Shown one piece after another: positions 19,190-27,296 of a stretch of 64,000 nt of DNA. The DNA is from Pseudomonas sp. 10-1B (GTDB lineage: Bacteria; Pseudomonadota; Gammaproteobacteria; Pseudomonadales; Pseudomonadaceae), in NCBI RefSeq assembly GCF_000935045.1, contig NZ_JYKS01000001.1, forward strand, positions 62,001 through 126,000. Direction: 5' to 3'. Both the position numbers and the translations under genes were made by a program. The notes below the pieces were generated by a model. It worked only from the letters and a program-made list of their open reading frames with translations, made no database searches and was not told the DNA's origin. Every line of letters begins with the position of its first letter. Within the stretch, counting starts at the first letter, position 1.

Positions 19190-19294
19190 GCTGGTAATAC
19201 TCCCACTAGTTATTTTTGTGCGGGCTGACGAATTGTAACCGGAGCGGGGCAGGCCCACTCCGGGTGCGGCATATGGCAGGCCGCGGGCAAGTGC

Positions 19295-20206
19295 TTATTG
19301 CGGGCCCATCTTGTCCATCAGTGCAGCGAGCATTTCGTACTCTTCGGCAGTGAGGTCAGTAAGTGGGGTACGCACCGGGCCTGCGTCGTAACCGGCAATC
19401 TTGGCGCCAGCCTTGACGATGCTCACGGCGTAGCCTGCTTTGCGGTTGCGAATGTCCAGGTACGGCAGGAAGAAGTCGTCGATCAGCTTGGCCACGGCGG
19501 CGTGGTCGTCGCGGGCGATGGCGTTGTAGAAGTCCATGGCGGTTTTCGGTACGAAGTTGAACACTGCGGAGGAGTACACCGGCACACCCAGGGCCTTGTA
19601 GGCGGCAGCATACACTTCGGCGGTGGGCAGGCCACCCAGGTAGCTGAAGCGATCGCCCAGGCGACGACGGATCGACACCATCAGCTCGATATCACCCAGG
19701 CCGTCCTTGTAGCCGATCAGGTTCGGGCAACGTTCGGCCAGTTTCTCCAGCAGGTCGGCGTTCAGGCGGCAGACGTTGCGGTTGTACACCACGACGCCGA
19801 TGTTCACCGACTTGCACACCGCTTCGACGTGGGCGGCGACGCCTTCCTGGCTGGCTTCGGTCAGGTAGTGCGGCAGCAGCAGCAGGCCCTTGGCACCCAG
19901 GCGCTCGGCTTCTTGCGCGTATTCGATGGCCTGGCGGGTGGAGCCACCGACGCCAGCGAGGATCGGTACCGAAGTGGCGCAGGTGTCGACCGCGGTCTTG
20001 ATCACCTGGCTGTATTCGCTGGCGGCCAGGGAGAAGAACTCACCGGTGCCACCGGCGGCGAACAGGGCGCTGGCGCCATACGGGGCCAGCCATTCCAGGC
20101 GCTTGATGTAGCCAGCCTGGTTGAAGTCGCCCTGGGCATTGAAGTCGGTGACCGGGAAAGACAGCAGGCCGTGGGAGAGGATGGATTTCAGTTCTTGTGG
20201 ATTCAT
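19295..20206 (-). CDS. kdgD: 5-dehydro-4-deoxyglucarate dehydratase
   Basis: 303 residues from ATG 20206, preceded by AGGAT; the in-frame ATG at 20218 has no room for a ribosome site. It belongs to the DapA/NAL aldolase superfamily, with the Schiff-base lysine in [13 protein letters not shown] and the YNRNVC loop with the partner tyrosine. It converts 5-dehydro-4-deoxyglucarate to 2,5-dioxopentanoate, CO2 and water. It is the first gene of the leftward operon, and its promoter region carries the perfect GntR-type palindrome. Confidence 0.9.
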   Translation of the reverse strand: MNPQELKSILSHGLLSFPVTDFNAQGDFNQAGYIKRLEWLAPYGASALFAAGGTGEFFSLAASEYSQVIKTAVDTCATSVPILAGVGGSTRQAIEYAQEAERLGAKGLLLLPHYLTEASQEGVAAHVEAVCKSVNIGVVVYNRNVCRLNADLLEKLAERCPNLIGYKDGLGDIELMVSIRRRLGDRFSYLGGLPTAEVYAAAYKALGVPVYSSAVFNFVPKTAMDFYNAIARDDHAAVAKLIDDFFLPYLDIRNRKAGYAVSIVKAGAKIAGYDAGPVRTPLTDLTAEEYEMLAALMDKMGPQ

Positions 20207-20265
20207 TGTTGTTGGCATCCTGTGGCGCTTGGGTGAAGGGTGTTGTTCTGTGTTGGAGGTAAGTT

Positions 20266-20284
20266 ATCGTACAACTTGTACGAT
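20266..20284. promoter_or_regulatory. operator palindrome for the GntR regulator, upstream of kdgD
   Basis: ATCGTACAACTTGTACGAT is a perfect 19-bp palindrome (arms of 9, centre C at 20275), located 60-78 bases before the kdgD start. The TTGTAC core is typical for FadR-subfamily operators. The same half appears before the regulator gene at 13349. Confidence 0.8.
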
Positions 20285-20353
20285 GACTAGCCCTTTCTTG
20301 AGATTTTTTTGTGGCAGGCAGGCAGGCAGGGAGGAGGGGTTATTGCCTGTACT

Positions 20354-20448
20354 GGCCTCTTCGCGGGCATGCCCGCTCCCACAGGTACGGTGCTACCTTT
20401 GAAAACTGCGGAGATCCTTGTGGGAGCGGGCGAGCCCGCGAAGAGGCC
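20354..20448. repeat. REP pair (inverted)
   Basis: GCCTCTTCGCGGGCATGCCC and its facing copy GGGCGAGCCCGCGAAGAGGC, about 37 bases apart, between the kdgD promoter and the end of the amidotransferase-like gene. The rest of the 20285-20654 gap holds a (GGCA)4 run at 20313-20328 and no gene. Confidence 0.85.
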
Positions 20449-20654
20449 AACGCAGGCGACCAGGAGATAGTGATGGCAGACTATCTGCAATCAGTCATCG
20501 TATCTCTTGAGGGGTAAGGGAAAAAACGATCGCGGAGACAGGCACAAGCCCGCCGCCCGATTCCACGGGAAGTGTTCTGGGACCAGCAGAGGGTGACCGA
20601 GGAAACGGGGGCGGCCTTGCGCCGCCCCGCGATCAAAGCAGAGGAAACTGAAGG

Positions 20655-21464
20655 TCAGGCCGCTTGCTGGCGCTTGATCTGCGCCTTGCGTACCTGGGCC
20701 CGGCAAGCATCGCCGAAGGCCTGGAACATCTTGATCGAATCTGGGTTCTTCGCCGCTTGCCACTCCGGGTGCCACTGCACGGCGAACAGGAACGGCGAAA
20801 TGCTCGGGGCGTGGATCGCCTCGACCAAGCCGTCTTCGGCGTGGGCGATGGCTTCGATGCCGGCGCCGAGGTTGCGCAGGCCCTGGCCGTGCAGCGAGTT
20901 GACGCGGATCTCGTCGCTACCCAGGGTGTCACGCAGCCAGCTGCCCGGCTTGATCTTCACCCCATGCACCTGGGCGTACTGCACCTCGACCGGGTCTTCG
21001 GGGTTTTCCCGATGGTCGTTGAAGCCAGGCTCGGCATACACCTTCTGGTAGATGTCGCCACCCAGGGCCACGTTGATTTCCTGCATGCCACGGCAGATGC
21101 CGAAGATTGGCAGGCCGCGCTTGATCGCAGCCTTCACCAGCGGGATGTCGAACAGGTCGCGGTTCTGGTCCTGGCCCTTGCCGGGGGTTTCGTTTTCCTG
21201 GCCATACAGCGCCGGGTCGATATTGCTGCCGGCGCCGGTCAGGTATACGCCATCGGCCATGTCCAGATAGGTCTCCAGGTCCTCGGTGCCACAGCAGGTG
21301 GGCACCAGCACCGGGACGCAGTCGGCGAACTCGACCAGCGGGGTGATGTATTTGTGGGTCATGACCTGGTAGTCATGGCCTTTGCGCTCTTGGCTGCCCA
21401 TGGTCATCAGGACGACGGGTTTGCGCAGGGAGGGTTGCTTGTTGCCAATGTTGCTGTTGGACAT
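20655..21464 (-). CDS. gamma-glutamyl-gamma-aminobutyrate hydrolase family (PuuD-like, peptidase C26)
   Basis: 269 residues of the class I glutamine amidotransferase fold. The nucleophile is C124 in IFGICRGMQE, and the histidine and glutamate of the triad are in AVQWHPEW near the end; VYLTGAGSNIDPALYG forms the oxyanion region. Relatives cleave gamma-glutamyl amides, as PuuD does with gamma-glutamyl-GABA. It lies in the same direction as, but 400 bases downstream of, the D-lysine ABC/AmaD genes, separated by a REP pair. A role on a gamma-glutamylated lysine breakdown product is possible but is inference only. Confidence 0.78.
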   Translation of the reverse strand: MSNSNIGNKQPSLRKPVVLMTMGSQERKGHDYQVMTHKYITPLVEFADCVPVLVPTCCGTEDLETYLDMADGVYLTGAGSNIDPALYGQENETPGKGQDQNRDLFDIPLVKAAIKRGLPIFGICRGMQEINVALGGDIYQKVYAEPGFNDHRENPEDPVEVQYAQVHGVKIKPGSWLRDTLGSDEIRVNSLHGQGLRNLGAGIEAIAHAEDGLVEAIHAPSISPFLFAVQWHPEWQAAKNPDSIKMFQAFGDACRAQVRKAQIKRQQAA

Positions 21465-21780
21465 ATGTCACCTTGGGACAGGTTCGGCCTGTCGTTGTTG
21501 TGCAGGCGCACGGCGCGGGGCCTTGGGTGCAGCCTGTAGCCCCGAGCACTGCCGGCTCGTCGGAGGCGACGATTCCGGTCGGGGCTTGTAGATAGCTTGC
21601 CAGAGCCGTTCGATATGTCAAACGACTGGAGAGGGCTTTGGGGTGGGTAATGCACCGGTTTTTGCGGGCTGAAACCGATGCGGGCCTGTGGCGGCGTGGG
21701 TTTGACGGGGGTGGTGGTCAATAATATTTAACGATGCAGTTGGGTCATTGCAGCGGTGCAATGAAGGTGTTGCTTGTTCC

Positions 21781-21867
21781 GGCCTCTTCGCGGGTAAACC
21801 CGCTCCTACAACTGCTGTAGAGAACCCTGTAGGAGCGGGTTTACCCGCGAAGAGGCCGGAACAGGTA
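21781..21867. repeat. REP pair (inverted)
   Basis: GGCCTCTTCGCGGGTAAACC and GGTTTACCCGCGAAGAGGCC face each other with a 27-base centre, directly behind the ABC ATPase stop codon. The remaining 21465-21780 gap contains no gene; a TTGACA on the minus strand (21616-21621) could be part of the promoter for the hydrolase gene, but no good -10 box follows. Confidence 0.8.
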
Positions 21868-22650
21868 TCAGTGCAGTATCTGCGCCAGGAACCCCTTGGC
21901 CCGTTCTGTCCGTGGCTGGTTGAAGAATACCTGTGGCGGGCTGTCCTCGATGATCTGCCCGCCTTCGAGGAACAGCACCCGCTCGGCCACCTGCCGGGCA
22001 AAGCCCATTTCATGGGTGACGCACAGCATGGTCATGCCGGTACCGGCCAGTTGCACCAGTACATCCAGCACCTCGGCGACCATTTCCGGGTCCAGTGCCG
22101 AGGTGGGCTCGTCGAACAGCATGATCCGCGGCTTCATGCACAGTGCCCGGGCAATCGCCACGCGTTGCTGCTGGCCGCCGGACAACTGGCTGGGGTACTT
22201 GTGCGCCTGGCTTTCGATGCCGACCTTGCTCAGGTACATGCGCGCCCGCTCCTCGGCGTCCTTGCGTGACAAGCCGCGTACGCTGGTGGGCGCCAGCAGG
22301 CAGTTGTCGAGCACGCTCATGTGCGGGAACAGGTTGAAGTGCTGGAACACCATGCCGATGTCGCTGCGTACCTGCGCCGCTTCGCGGGTGGTGGCCGCCA
22401 GGTCGATGCCGTCCACCTTGATGTTGCCCTGCTGGGCTACTTCCAGGCGGTTGATGCAGCGGATCAGGGTCGACTTGCCCGAGCCGGACGGCCCGCACAG
22501 CACGATGCGTTCGCCTTCGCGCACCTGCAGGTCGATGTCGCGCAGCACGTGGAACGCGCCGTAGTGCTTGTTCAGGCCTTCGATGCGGATCAGCACCGGG
22601 CGCGGGTCGGGTTCGGGGGCAAGGGTGGCAAGGCTCAGGGGGGCGGTCAT
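21868..22650 (-). CDS. amino acid ABC transporter ATP-binding protein (probable D-lysine/lysine uptake)
   Basis: 260 residues with all ABC motifs: Walker A GPSGSGKST (53-61), Q-loop VFQHFNLFP, signature LSGGQQQR, Walker B IMLFDEPTSALDPE and the H-loop CVTHEMGFA. It is of the polar amino acid (GlnQ/HisP) type. It energises the two permeases encoded at 23934-25360 together with the binding protein at 25506. The gene lies behind amaD, so import and first oxidation of the substrate are co-expressed. Confidence 0.88.
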   Translation of the reverse strand: MTAPLSLATLAPEPDPRPVLIRIEGLNKHYGAFHVLRDIDLQVREGERIVLCGPSGSGKSTLIRCINRLEVAQQGNIKVDGIDLAATTREAAQVRSDIGMVFQHFNLFPHMSVLDNCLLAPTSVRGLSRKDAEERARMYLSKVGIESQAHKYPSQLSGGQQQRVAIARALCMKPRIMLFDEPTSALDPEMVAEVLDVLVQLAGTGMTMLCVTHEMGFARQVAERVLFLEGGQIIEDSPPQVFFNQPRTERAKGFLAQILH

Positions 22651-22672
22651 GTTGTTGTTCTCCCGCGTGGGT

Positions 22673-23917
22673 TCAGTCGAAACGGGTCGCGCTGTAGGGC
22701 GCGGGGTCGGTGAAGGGGCGCTCGCCGGTCACCAGTTCGGCCACCAGGCGGCCGCTGACCGGGCCCAAGGTGAGGCCGTGGTGGGCGTGGCCGAAGTTGA
22801 ACCACAGCCCCGCGTGGCGCGGCGCCGGGCCGATCACCGGGCGCATGTCGGGCAGGCACGGGCGGCGGCCCAGCCAGGGGCTGTCGTCCAGCCGTTGGCC
22901 CAGGGCCGGGAACAGTTTGCGCGCCAGGGCTTCGCAGCGGCGCAGTTGGATCTGGTTGCCGGGTGCGCTGCTGGCATCGAACTCGATGCCGGTGGTCAGG
23001 CGCACGCCGCGGGCCATCGGTGCCAGCACGTAGCCGCCCTGGGTATCGCAGATGGAATGCTCCAACTGCGCGCCGTCACGGGTGCTGTAGTGCATGTGGT
23101 AGCCACGCTTGATCGCCAGCGGGATCTGGTAGCCCAGGCCGCTGAACAGGTCGGCCGACTGTGGGCCGAGGCAGGCCACCACCTCGTCGGCGGTGATCGG
23201 GCCGCGGCGGCTGTCCACGCGCCATTGGCCGTTGGCCTGGCGTAGGCTGCGCGCATCGCCATGCAGGAACTGCCCACCGCGCTGGGTGAACAGTGCCGCA
23301 TAGCCACGGGTGAGGGCGCCGGGGTTGTTCACGGTCTTGGGGTCGAGCCAGTGGATGCCGCCGACCACGCTGGCGTCCAGCTGATGCTCGCGGGCCTGCA
23401 GTTGCCCGCATTCGAGGATTTCGAATTGCAGGCCATAACGGCTCAGGCCCTTGGCGTCGGTCTTGGCCTGCTCGAACAGGGCAGGGTCGCGGAACACCTC
23501 GATCCAGCCTTTGGCCTGCACCAGGCCTTCCAGGCCGGCGGCAGCGATCAGCGCGTCGTGTTCTTCGACGCAGCGCTGCACCAGCGGGAGCATGTCGGCG
23601 GCGGCCCCGGCCAGGCGCCCGGGGGCCGACTGGCGCCAGTAGCGCCATAGCCAGGGTGCGGCCTTGGGCAGGTGCGCCAGGCTGTAGCGCACATCGGGCT
23701 GGCGGTTCAGGCCATAGCGCAGCAGCGCGCCCAGTTGCCGCGGGAAGGCATAAGGGATCACGCTGGAGCGCTCGATCAGCCCGGCGTTGCCGTGGCTGGT
23801 ACCGCTGCCCGGTTCGTCGCGGTCGATCAGGATCACCTGGCGCCCGCGGGCCTGCAGGTGCAGCGCGGTGCTGACGCCGACGATGCCGGCGCCGAGGACA
23901 AGGGTTTGGCAATGCAT
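22673..23917 (-). CDS. amaD: FAD-dependent D-amino acid (D-lysine) oxidoreductase AmaD
   Basis: 414 residues with the FAD-binding GxGxxG at the N-terminus (VLGAGIVGVSTALHL, residues 9-14), the ribose-binding aspartate in VILIDRDEPGSGTSHGNAG, and the DadA/GlyOx C-terminal pattern ending in WFNFGHAHHGLTLGP. It would oxidise D-lysine to the keto acid, which cyclises to delta-1-piperideine-2-carboxylate, the DpkA substrate. In P. putida a gene in this setting was named amaD. It lies between the ATPase and permease genes of its probable transporter. Confidence 0.83.
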   Translation of the reverse strand: MHCQTLVLGAGIVGVSTALHLQARGRQVILIDRDEPGSGTSHGNAGLIERSSVIPYAFPRQLGALLRYGLNRQPDVRYSLAHLPKAAPWLWRYWRQSAPGRLAGAAADMLPLVQRCVEEHDALIAAAGLEGLVQAKGWIEVFRDPALFEQAKTDAKGLSRYGLQFEILECGQLQAREHQLDASVVGGIHWLDPKTVNNPGALTRGYAALFTQRGGQFLHGDARSLRQANGQWRVDSRRGPITADEVVACLGPQSADLFSGLGYQIPLAIKRGYHMHYSTRDGAQLEHSICDTQGGYVLAPMARGVRLTTGIEFDASSAPGNQIQLRRCEALARKLFPALGQRLDDSPWLGRRPCLPDMRPVIGPAPRHAGLWFNFGHAHHGLTLGPVSGRLVAELVTGERPFTDPAPYSATRFD

Positions 23918-23933
23918 GGAACGTATCCTTCGG

Positions 23934-24644
23934 TCAGTTCAGGTGGCGGCCCAGGCGGGCTTCCAGGTGTTTCAGCAGGCGCCGCACCAGTTCGACGATC
24001 AGCAGGTAGAGCACGGCGGCCCACAGGTAGATCTGGAAGTCGAAACTGCGCGAGAAGGCCAGTTTGGTCACGCCCATCAGGTCGTAGATAGTCACCAGCG
24101 AGGCGATGGCGCTGGCCTTGATCATCAGGATCAGTTCGTTGCCCAGCGGGCCGATGGCCACCAGCAGCGACTGCGGCAGGATCACCTTGAAGAAGGTGGT
24201 CGAGCGTTTCAGGTTCAGCGCCCGCGCCGCCTCATGCTGGCCTGGGGCGACGGCCATCAGGCTGCCGCGGAAGATCTCGGCCTGGTAGGCGGCGGTATTC
24301 AGGGTGAACGCCAGCAAGGTGCAGAACCACGCCTCGCGGAAGAACCACCACAGGCCGACGTCCTGCCAGAAACCCTTGAGCGAGCCCAGGCCGTAGTACA
24401 GCAGGAACAGCTGGGCCAGCAGCGGCGAGCCGCGGAAGAAGTACACGTAGCCAGCGGCCATGCGCTGCAGCACCAGGCTGCGGGACATGCGCGCCAGCGC
24501 CAGCAACAAGCCGAGCACGGCGCCCAGGCTGAAGGAAATCGCCACCAGCTTGGCGGTCACCAGCAGGCCATCGATGAAGCGCGGGCCATAGCGTTCCAGC
24601 AGGTCGGGGTCGAGGACCAGCGCCAGCAGTTGTTCGAAGCTCAT
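23934..24644 (-). CDS. amino acid ABC transporter permease (HisM/GlnP type)
   Basis: 236 residues with five to six membrane helices and the EAA loop AYQAEIFRGSLMAVAPGQHEAARALN, which docks to the ATPase. It overlaps the upstream permease gene by four bases (ATGA type) and lies 16 bases before amaD. It pairs with the other permease as a heterodimer of the polar amino acid family. Confidence 0.87.
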   Translation of the reverse strand: MSFEQLLALVLDPDLLERYGPRFIDGLLVTAKLVAISFSLGAVLGLLLALARMSRSLVLQRMAAGYVYFFRGSPLLAQLFLLYYGLGSLKGFWQDVGLWWFFREAWFCTLLAFTLNTAAYQAEIFRGSLMAVAPGQHEAARALNLKRSTTFFKVILPQSLLVAIGPLGNELILMIKASAIASLVTIYDLMGVTKLAFSRSFDFQIYLWAAVLYLLIVELVRRLLKHLEARLGRHLN

Positions 24645-25360
24645 GCGCGTGCTCCTTGCAGGTGGCGATTGCTGCGTCGTTCGATGAAGGCGAACACGCG
24701 CCCGGAAATGGCGGCGAACAACAGGTAGCCGAGGCAGGCGACGCCATAGAAGAACATCGGCTCCTTGGTCACGCTGACGGCCAGGTTGGTCTGGCGCATC
24801 AGGTCGACCAGCGAGATGGTCGACACCAGCGAAGTGTCCTTGAGCAGCGACAGCCAGTTGTTCGACAAGCCGGGCAGGGCGATGCGGGTCAGCTGCGGCA
24901 GCAGCACCTTGAAGAAGCCGGTGCGCTTGCTCAGGCCCAGTGCCGAGCAGGCTTCCAGCTGGCCCTTGGGCAGGGTCTTGAAGGCCGCCAGCCAGATCTC
25001 GCTGGAGAATGCGGCGAACACCAGGCTGAAGGCGATCATCGCGGCGAGAAAGGTGTTGATCAAAAATTCACCCTGGTAGCCCATGGCGGCGAGGATCGTC
25101 TGCGCGGCGATCTGGCAGCCGTAATAGATGATCAGCAGCGTCAGCAGCTCGGGCAGGCCGCGGAACACGGTGGAGAAGGTGGTGGCCCAAGCCCGTGGCA
25201 GGCGCTTGCGCGAACGCGCCGCCAGGGCGACGACCAGGCCCAGCGGCAAGCCGATGGGCAGGCAGGCCAGGGCCAGGGAAACGGTGACCAGCGCGCCGGC
25301 CAGCAGCGCCTGGCCCCAGCCTCCGCTGGCGAAGGACAGCAAGGACAATTGATCGAGCAT
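24641..25360 (-). CDS. amino acid ABC transporter permease (HisQ type)
   Basis: 239 residues from ATG 25360, with AAGGTG six bases upstream; a GTG at 25369 is a less likely alternative. Five membrane helices and the EAA loop FSSEIWLAAFKTLPKGQLEA are visible, followed by ALGLSKRTGFFKVLLPQ. It is the second half of the permease pair. The binding protein gene lies upstream, separated by 145 bases with a REP pair. Confidence 0.87.
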   Translation of the reverse strand: MLDQLSLLSFASGGWGQALLAGALVTVSLALACLPIGLPLGLVVALAARSRKRLPRAWATTFSTVFRGLPELLTLLIIYYGCQIAAQTILAAMGYQGEFLINTFLAAMIAFSLVFAAFSSEIWLAAFKTLPKGQLEACSALGLSKRTGFFKVLLPQLTRIALPGLSNNWLSLLKDTSLVSTISLVDLMRQTNLAVSVTKEPMFFYGVACLGYLLFAAISGRVFAFIERRSNRHLQGARA

Positions 25361-25385
25361 GACGAACACCTTGTGTTGACCTCAC

Positions 25386-25480
25386 CGGCCCTATCGCCGA
25401 CAAGCCAGCTCCCACAAGGGACAGCACATCCTTCAGGCCTTGTGCGGTCCTGTGGGAGCTGGCTTGCCGGCGATAGGGCC
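25386..25480. repeat. REP pair (inverted) inside the lysine transporter operon
   Basis: CTATCGCCGACAAGCCAGCT and the facing AGCTGGCTTGCCGGCGATAG flank a 35-base centre between the binding protein and permease genes. Such hairpins often make the binding protein message more abundant than the permease message. Confidence 0.85.
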
Positions 25481-25505
25481 CGATCAGGCGATGCGGGCTC
25501 TAAGG

Positions 25506-26258
25506 TCAGTTGTAGATATCGAAAGCGAAATACTTGCTGGCGATCTTCTGATAGGTGCCGTTGGCCACGATCTGTTGCAGCGCGGTGTTCAGGCGTTGGC
25601 GCAGGGCTTCGTCGTTCTTGCGCACGGCAATGGCGGCATCGGCCTTGGTGTCGGCCACGTCGCCAAGGATCTTGCAGCAGTCGCCGCCGTTCTTGCTCAT
25701 CCACTCATGCAGCGGGAACTTGTCGGCAATCACCCCGTCCAGGCGGCCGGCGGCCAGGTCGGCGTTGGCTTCGTCCATGGTCGGGTACAGCTTCACATCG
25801 GCACCGGCCTTGGCGTACACGTCTTCGGCGTAGATGGCCTGGGTGGATGACGACTGGGCGCCAACGGTGTAGCCGACGAAGTCGGTCTGGGCGTCGTCGA
25901 TCTTGCTGTCCTTGGCTACCGCAACGGTCAGCGGGGTGCGGTAGTAGTGGTCGGTGAAGGCGATTTTCTTGCGCCGCTCCTGGGTGTCGATCATCGACGC
26001 GACCACGGCGTCGTACTTGCGTGCCATCAGGGCCGGGATGATGCCTTCCCAGTCCTGGGCCACCAGCGTGCATTCGACCTTCATCTGCTCGCACAGGGCA
26101 TGGGTGATGTCGATATCGAAGCCATGCAGCTGGTTATTGGCATCCACATAGTTGAACGGCGGGTAGGCGCCCTCGGTGGCGAAGCGCAGGGTTTCGGCAC
26201 TGGCGGCACCGGTCAGCAGCAGGGCGCACGCACCCACCAAGGCCATGGACTTGTTCAT
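25506..26258 (-). CDS. amino acid ABC transporter substrate-binding protein (lysine/arginine/ornithine type)
   Basis: 250 residues from ATG 26258 (MNKSMALVGACALLLTGAASA), preceded by GAGGTGCGAG. It has a clean Sec signal peptide cut after ASA, then the family 3 binding protein fold: LRFATEGAYPPFNYVDANNQ, GFDIDITHALCEQM, the hinge segment and EWMSKNGGDCCKIL. These are hallmarks of LAO/HisJ-like periplasmic proteins that bind basic amino acids. It lies 22 bases behind the RpiR gene. Confidence 0.88.
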   Translation of the reverse strand: MNKSMALVGACALLLTGAASAETLRFATEGAYPPFNYVDANNQLHGFDIDITHALCEQMKVECTLVAQDWEGIIPALMARKYDAVVASMIDTQERRKKIAFTDHYYRTPLTVAVAKDSKIDDAQTDFVGYTVGAQSSSTQAIYAEDVYAKAGADVKLYPTMDEANADLAAGRLDGVIADKFPLHEWMSKNGGDCCKILGDVADTKADAAIAVRKNDEALRQRLNTALQQIVANGTYQKIASKYFAFDIYN

Positions 26259-26280
26259 CTCGCACCTCTTTGCACTCTTG

Positions 26281-27153
26281 CTATTGTTGTTTGCCCGTCG
26301 ACCACGAGGTGTAGCCGACGAATTCGTTATGTAGAGCGGCAGTCGCTTCCAAGCGTTTTTCAACATCCGGTCCGAGCTTCTTGCAGACCTCGTTGACCAT
26401 CAGGTGCACCCACGACAGCATGGTCGAGGTGGATTCCCAGAACAGATTGAACTCGGTGGGGATGCGGAACACCTCGTCGGCGTTGGCATCGGCCCAGTCA
26501 CAGAAGGTGTCGGTCACCAGGGTGACCGCAATGCCAGCCTCGCGTGCCTTCTGGCACAGCAGCAGGGCATGGCGGGAATAACGGCGTGCCTCGAACACCA
26601 CCAGGGCGCTGTCTTCGGCGCGGCCCAGCAGCACTTCGCCAAAGTGCCCGGCACTGATGTCCACCAGCTGTACGCCATCGCGCAGGTATTGCAGCAGGTG
26701 GCTCATGCACATGGCGATGCCGCGCTCGGTCTGGAAGCCGGCCACGAACACCCGCGGCTTGCTGGCCAGGCGTTGCGCCACGCTGTGCCAGGCCGGGTTC
26801 TGGCGGTACTCGTGCACGCGCACCAAGGCGGCGATTTCAAGCTCCAGGCTGCCGGCGTTGTCGCTGGCGTCTTGGTTCTGGCGGTAATCTTGCAGGCGGT
26901 CACCCACCAGCCACGGGCCATCGCCCAGGTCATTTTGCAGGTCTTGCTTAAGCGCCTTGAGATGGGCATAACCCAATGAGCGACAGAAGCGCCCGACGCT
27001 GGATTCGCTGACGCCCAGCTTGGCGGCGATGCTGGCCGAGGTCTGGAACGGCAGTTCGTGCAGGTTGGCCAGCATGTAGGTGGCGATCTTGCGGCCCGAG
27101 GCGGCGGCCCCTTCGAGGCTGTTTTCCAGGCGTTGCTTGATCGGTTGGCTCAT
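26281..27153 (-). CDS. RpiR/MurR family regulator of the D-lysine genes
   Basis: 290 residues. An N-terminal HTH of the RpiR type (residues ~1-80: IATYMLANLHELPFQTSASIAAKLGVSESSVGRFCRSLGY) is joined to a SIS domain (~125-260) that binds a small ligand (VFVAGFQTERGIAMCMSHLL, LVVFEARRYSRHALLLCQKA, VTLVTDTFCDWADANADEVF). It is divergent from dpkA and heads the transporter-amaD operon, so it probably controls both directions from the 143-base gap. SIS domains usually sense phosphosugars, so a lysine-related ligand would be unusual. Confidence 0.83.
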   Translation of the reverse strand: MSQPIKQRLENSLEGAAASGRKIATYMLANLHELPFQTSASIAAKLGVSESSVGRFCRSLGYAHLKALKQDLQNDLGDGPWLVGDRLQDYRQNQDASDNAGSLELEIAALVRVHEYRQNPAWHSVAQRLASKPRVFVAGFQTERGIAMCMSHLLQYLRDGVQLVDISAGHFGEVLLGRAEDSALVVFEARRYSRHALLLCQKAREAGIAVTLVTDTFCDWADANADEVFRIPTEFNLFWESTSTMLSWVHLMVNEVCKKLGPDVEKRLEATAALHNEFVGYTSWSTGKQQ

Positions 27154-27183
27154 GCTGCGGCTCCAGGGGGTGAGGCTTGGGAA

Positions 27184-27233
27184 GAAAATGAATGTTTTCT
27201 GTCATCAAGTCAACATTTGACAGAATGCTGTCA
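27184..27233. promoter_or_regulatory. cluster of inverted repeats between the RpiR gene and dpkA
   Basis: Three overlapping symmetric elements: GAAAATGAATGTTTTC (27184-27199), GTCAACATTTGAC (27209-27221, arms GTCAA/TTGAC), and CTGTCA/TGACAG arms at 27199 and 27218 with a further CTGTCA at 27228. They sit midway in the divergent promoter region and are candidate RpiR operators. Confidence 0.5.
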
Positions 27234-27296
27234 CATGCAGGAAAGTTTTTGTCGTTGCAACGCTGTAGCCATTCCAAAATCAACAAGGAGCTCCAG

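Noticed and set aside
21748..22269. Small frames that contain GLFAGKPAPT-like peptides at many loci
   Set aside because: These peptides are simply translated REP units and recur wherever a REP pair lies; they are not genes. The mdcB case is different because the frame belongs to a real gene.
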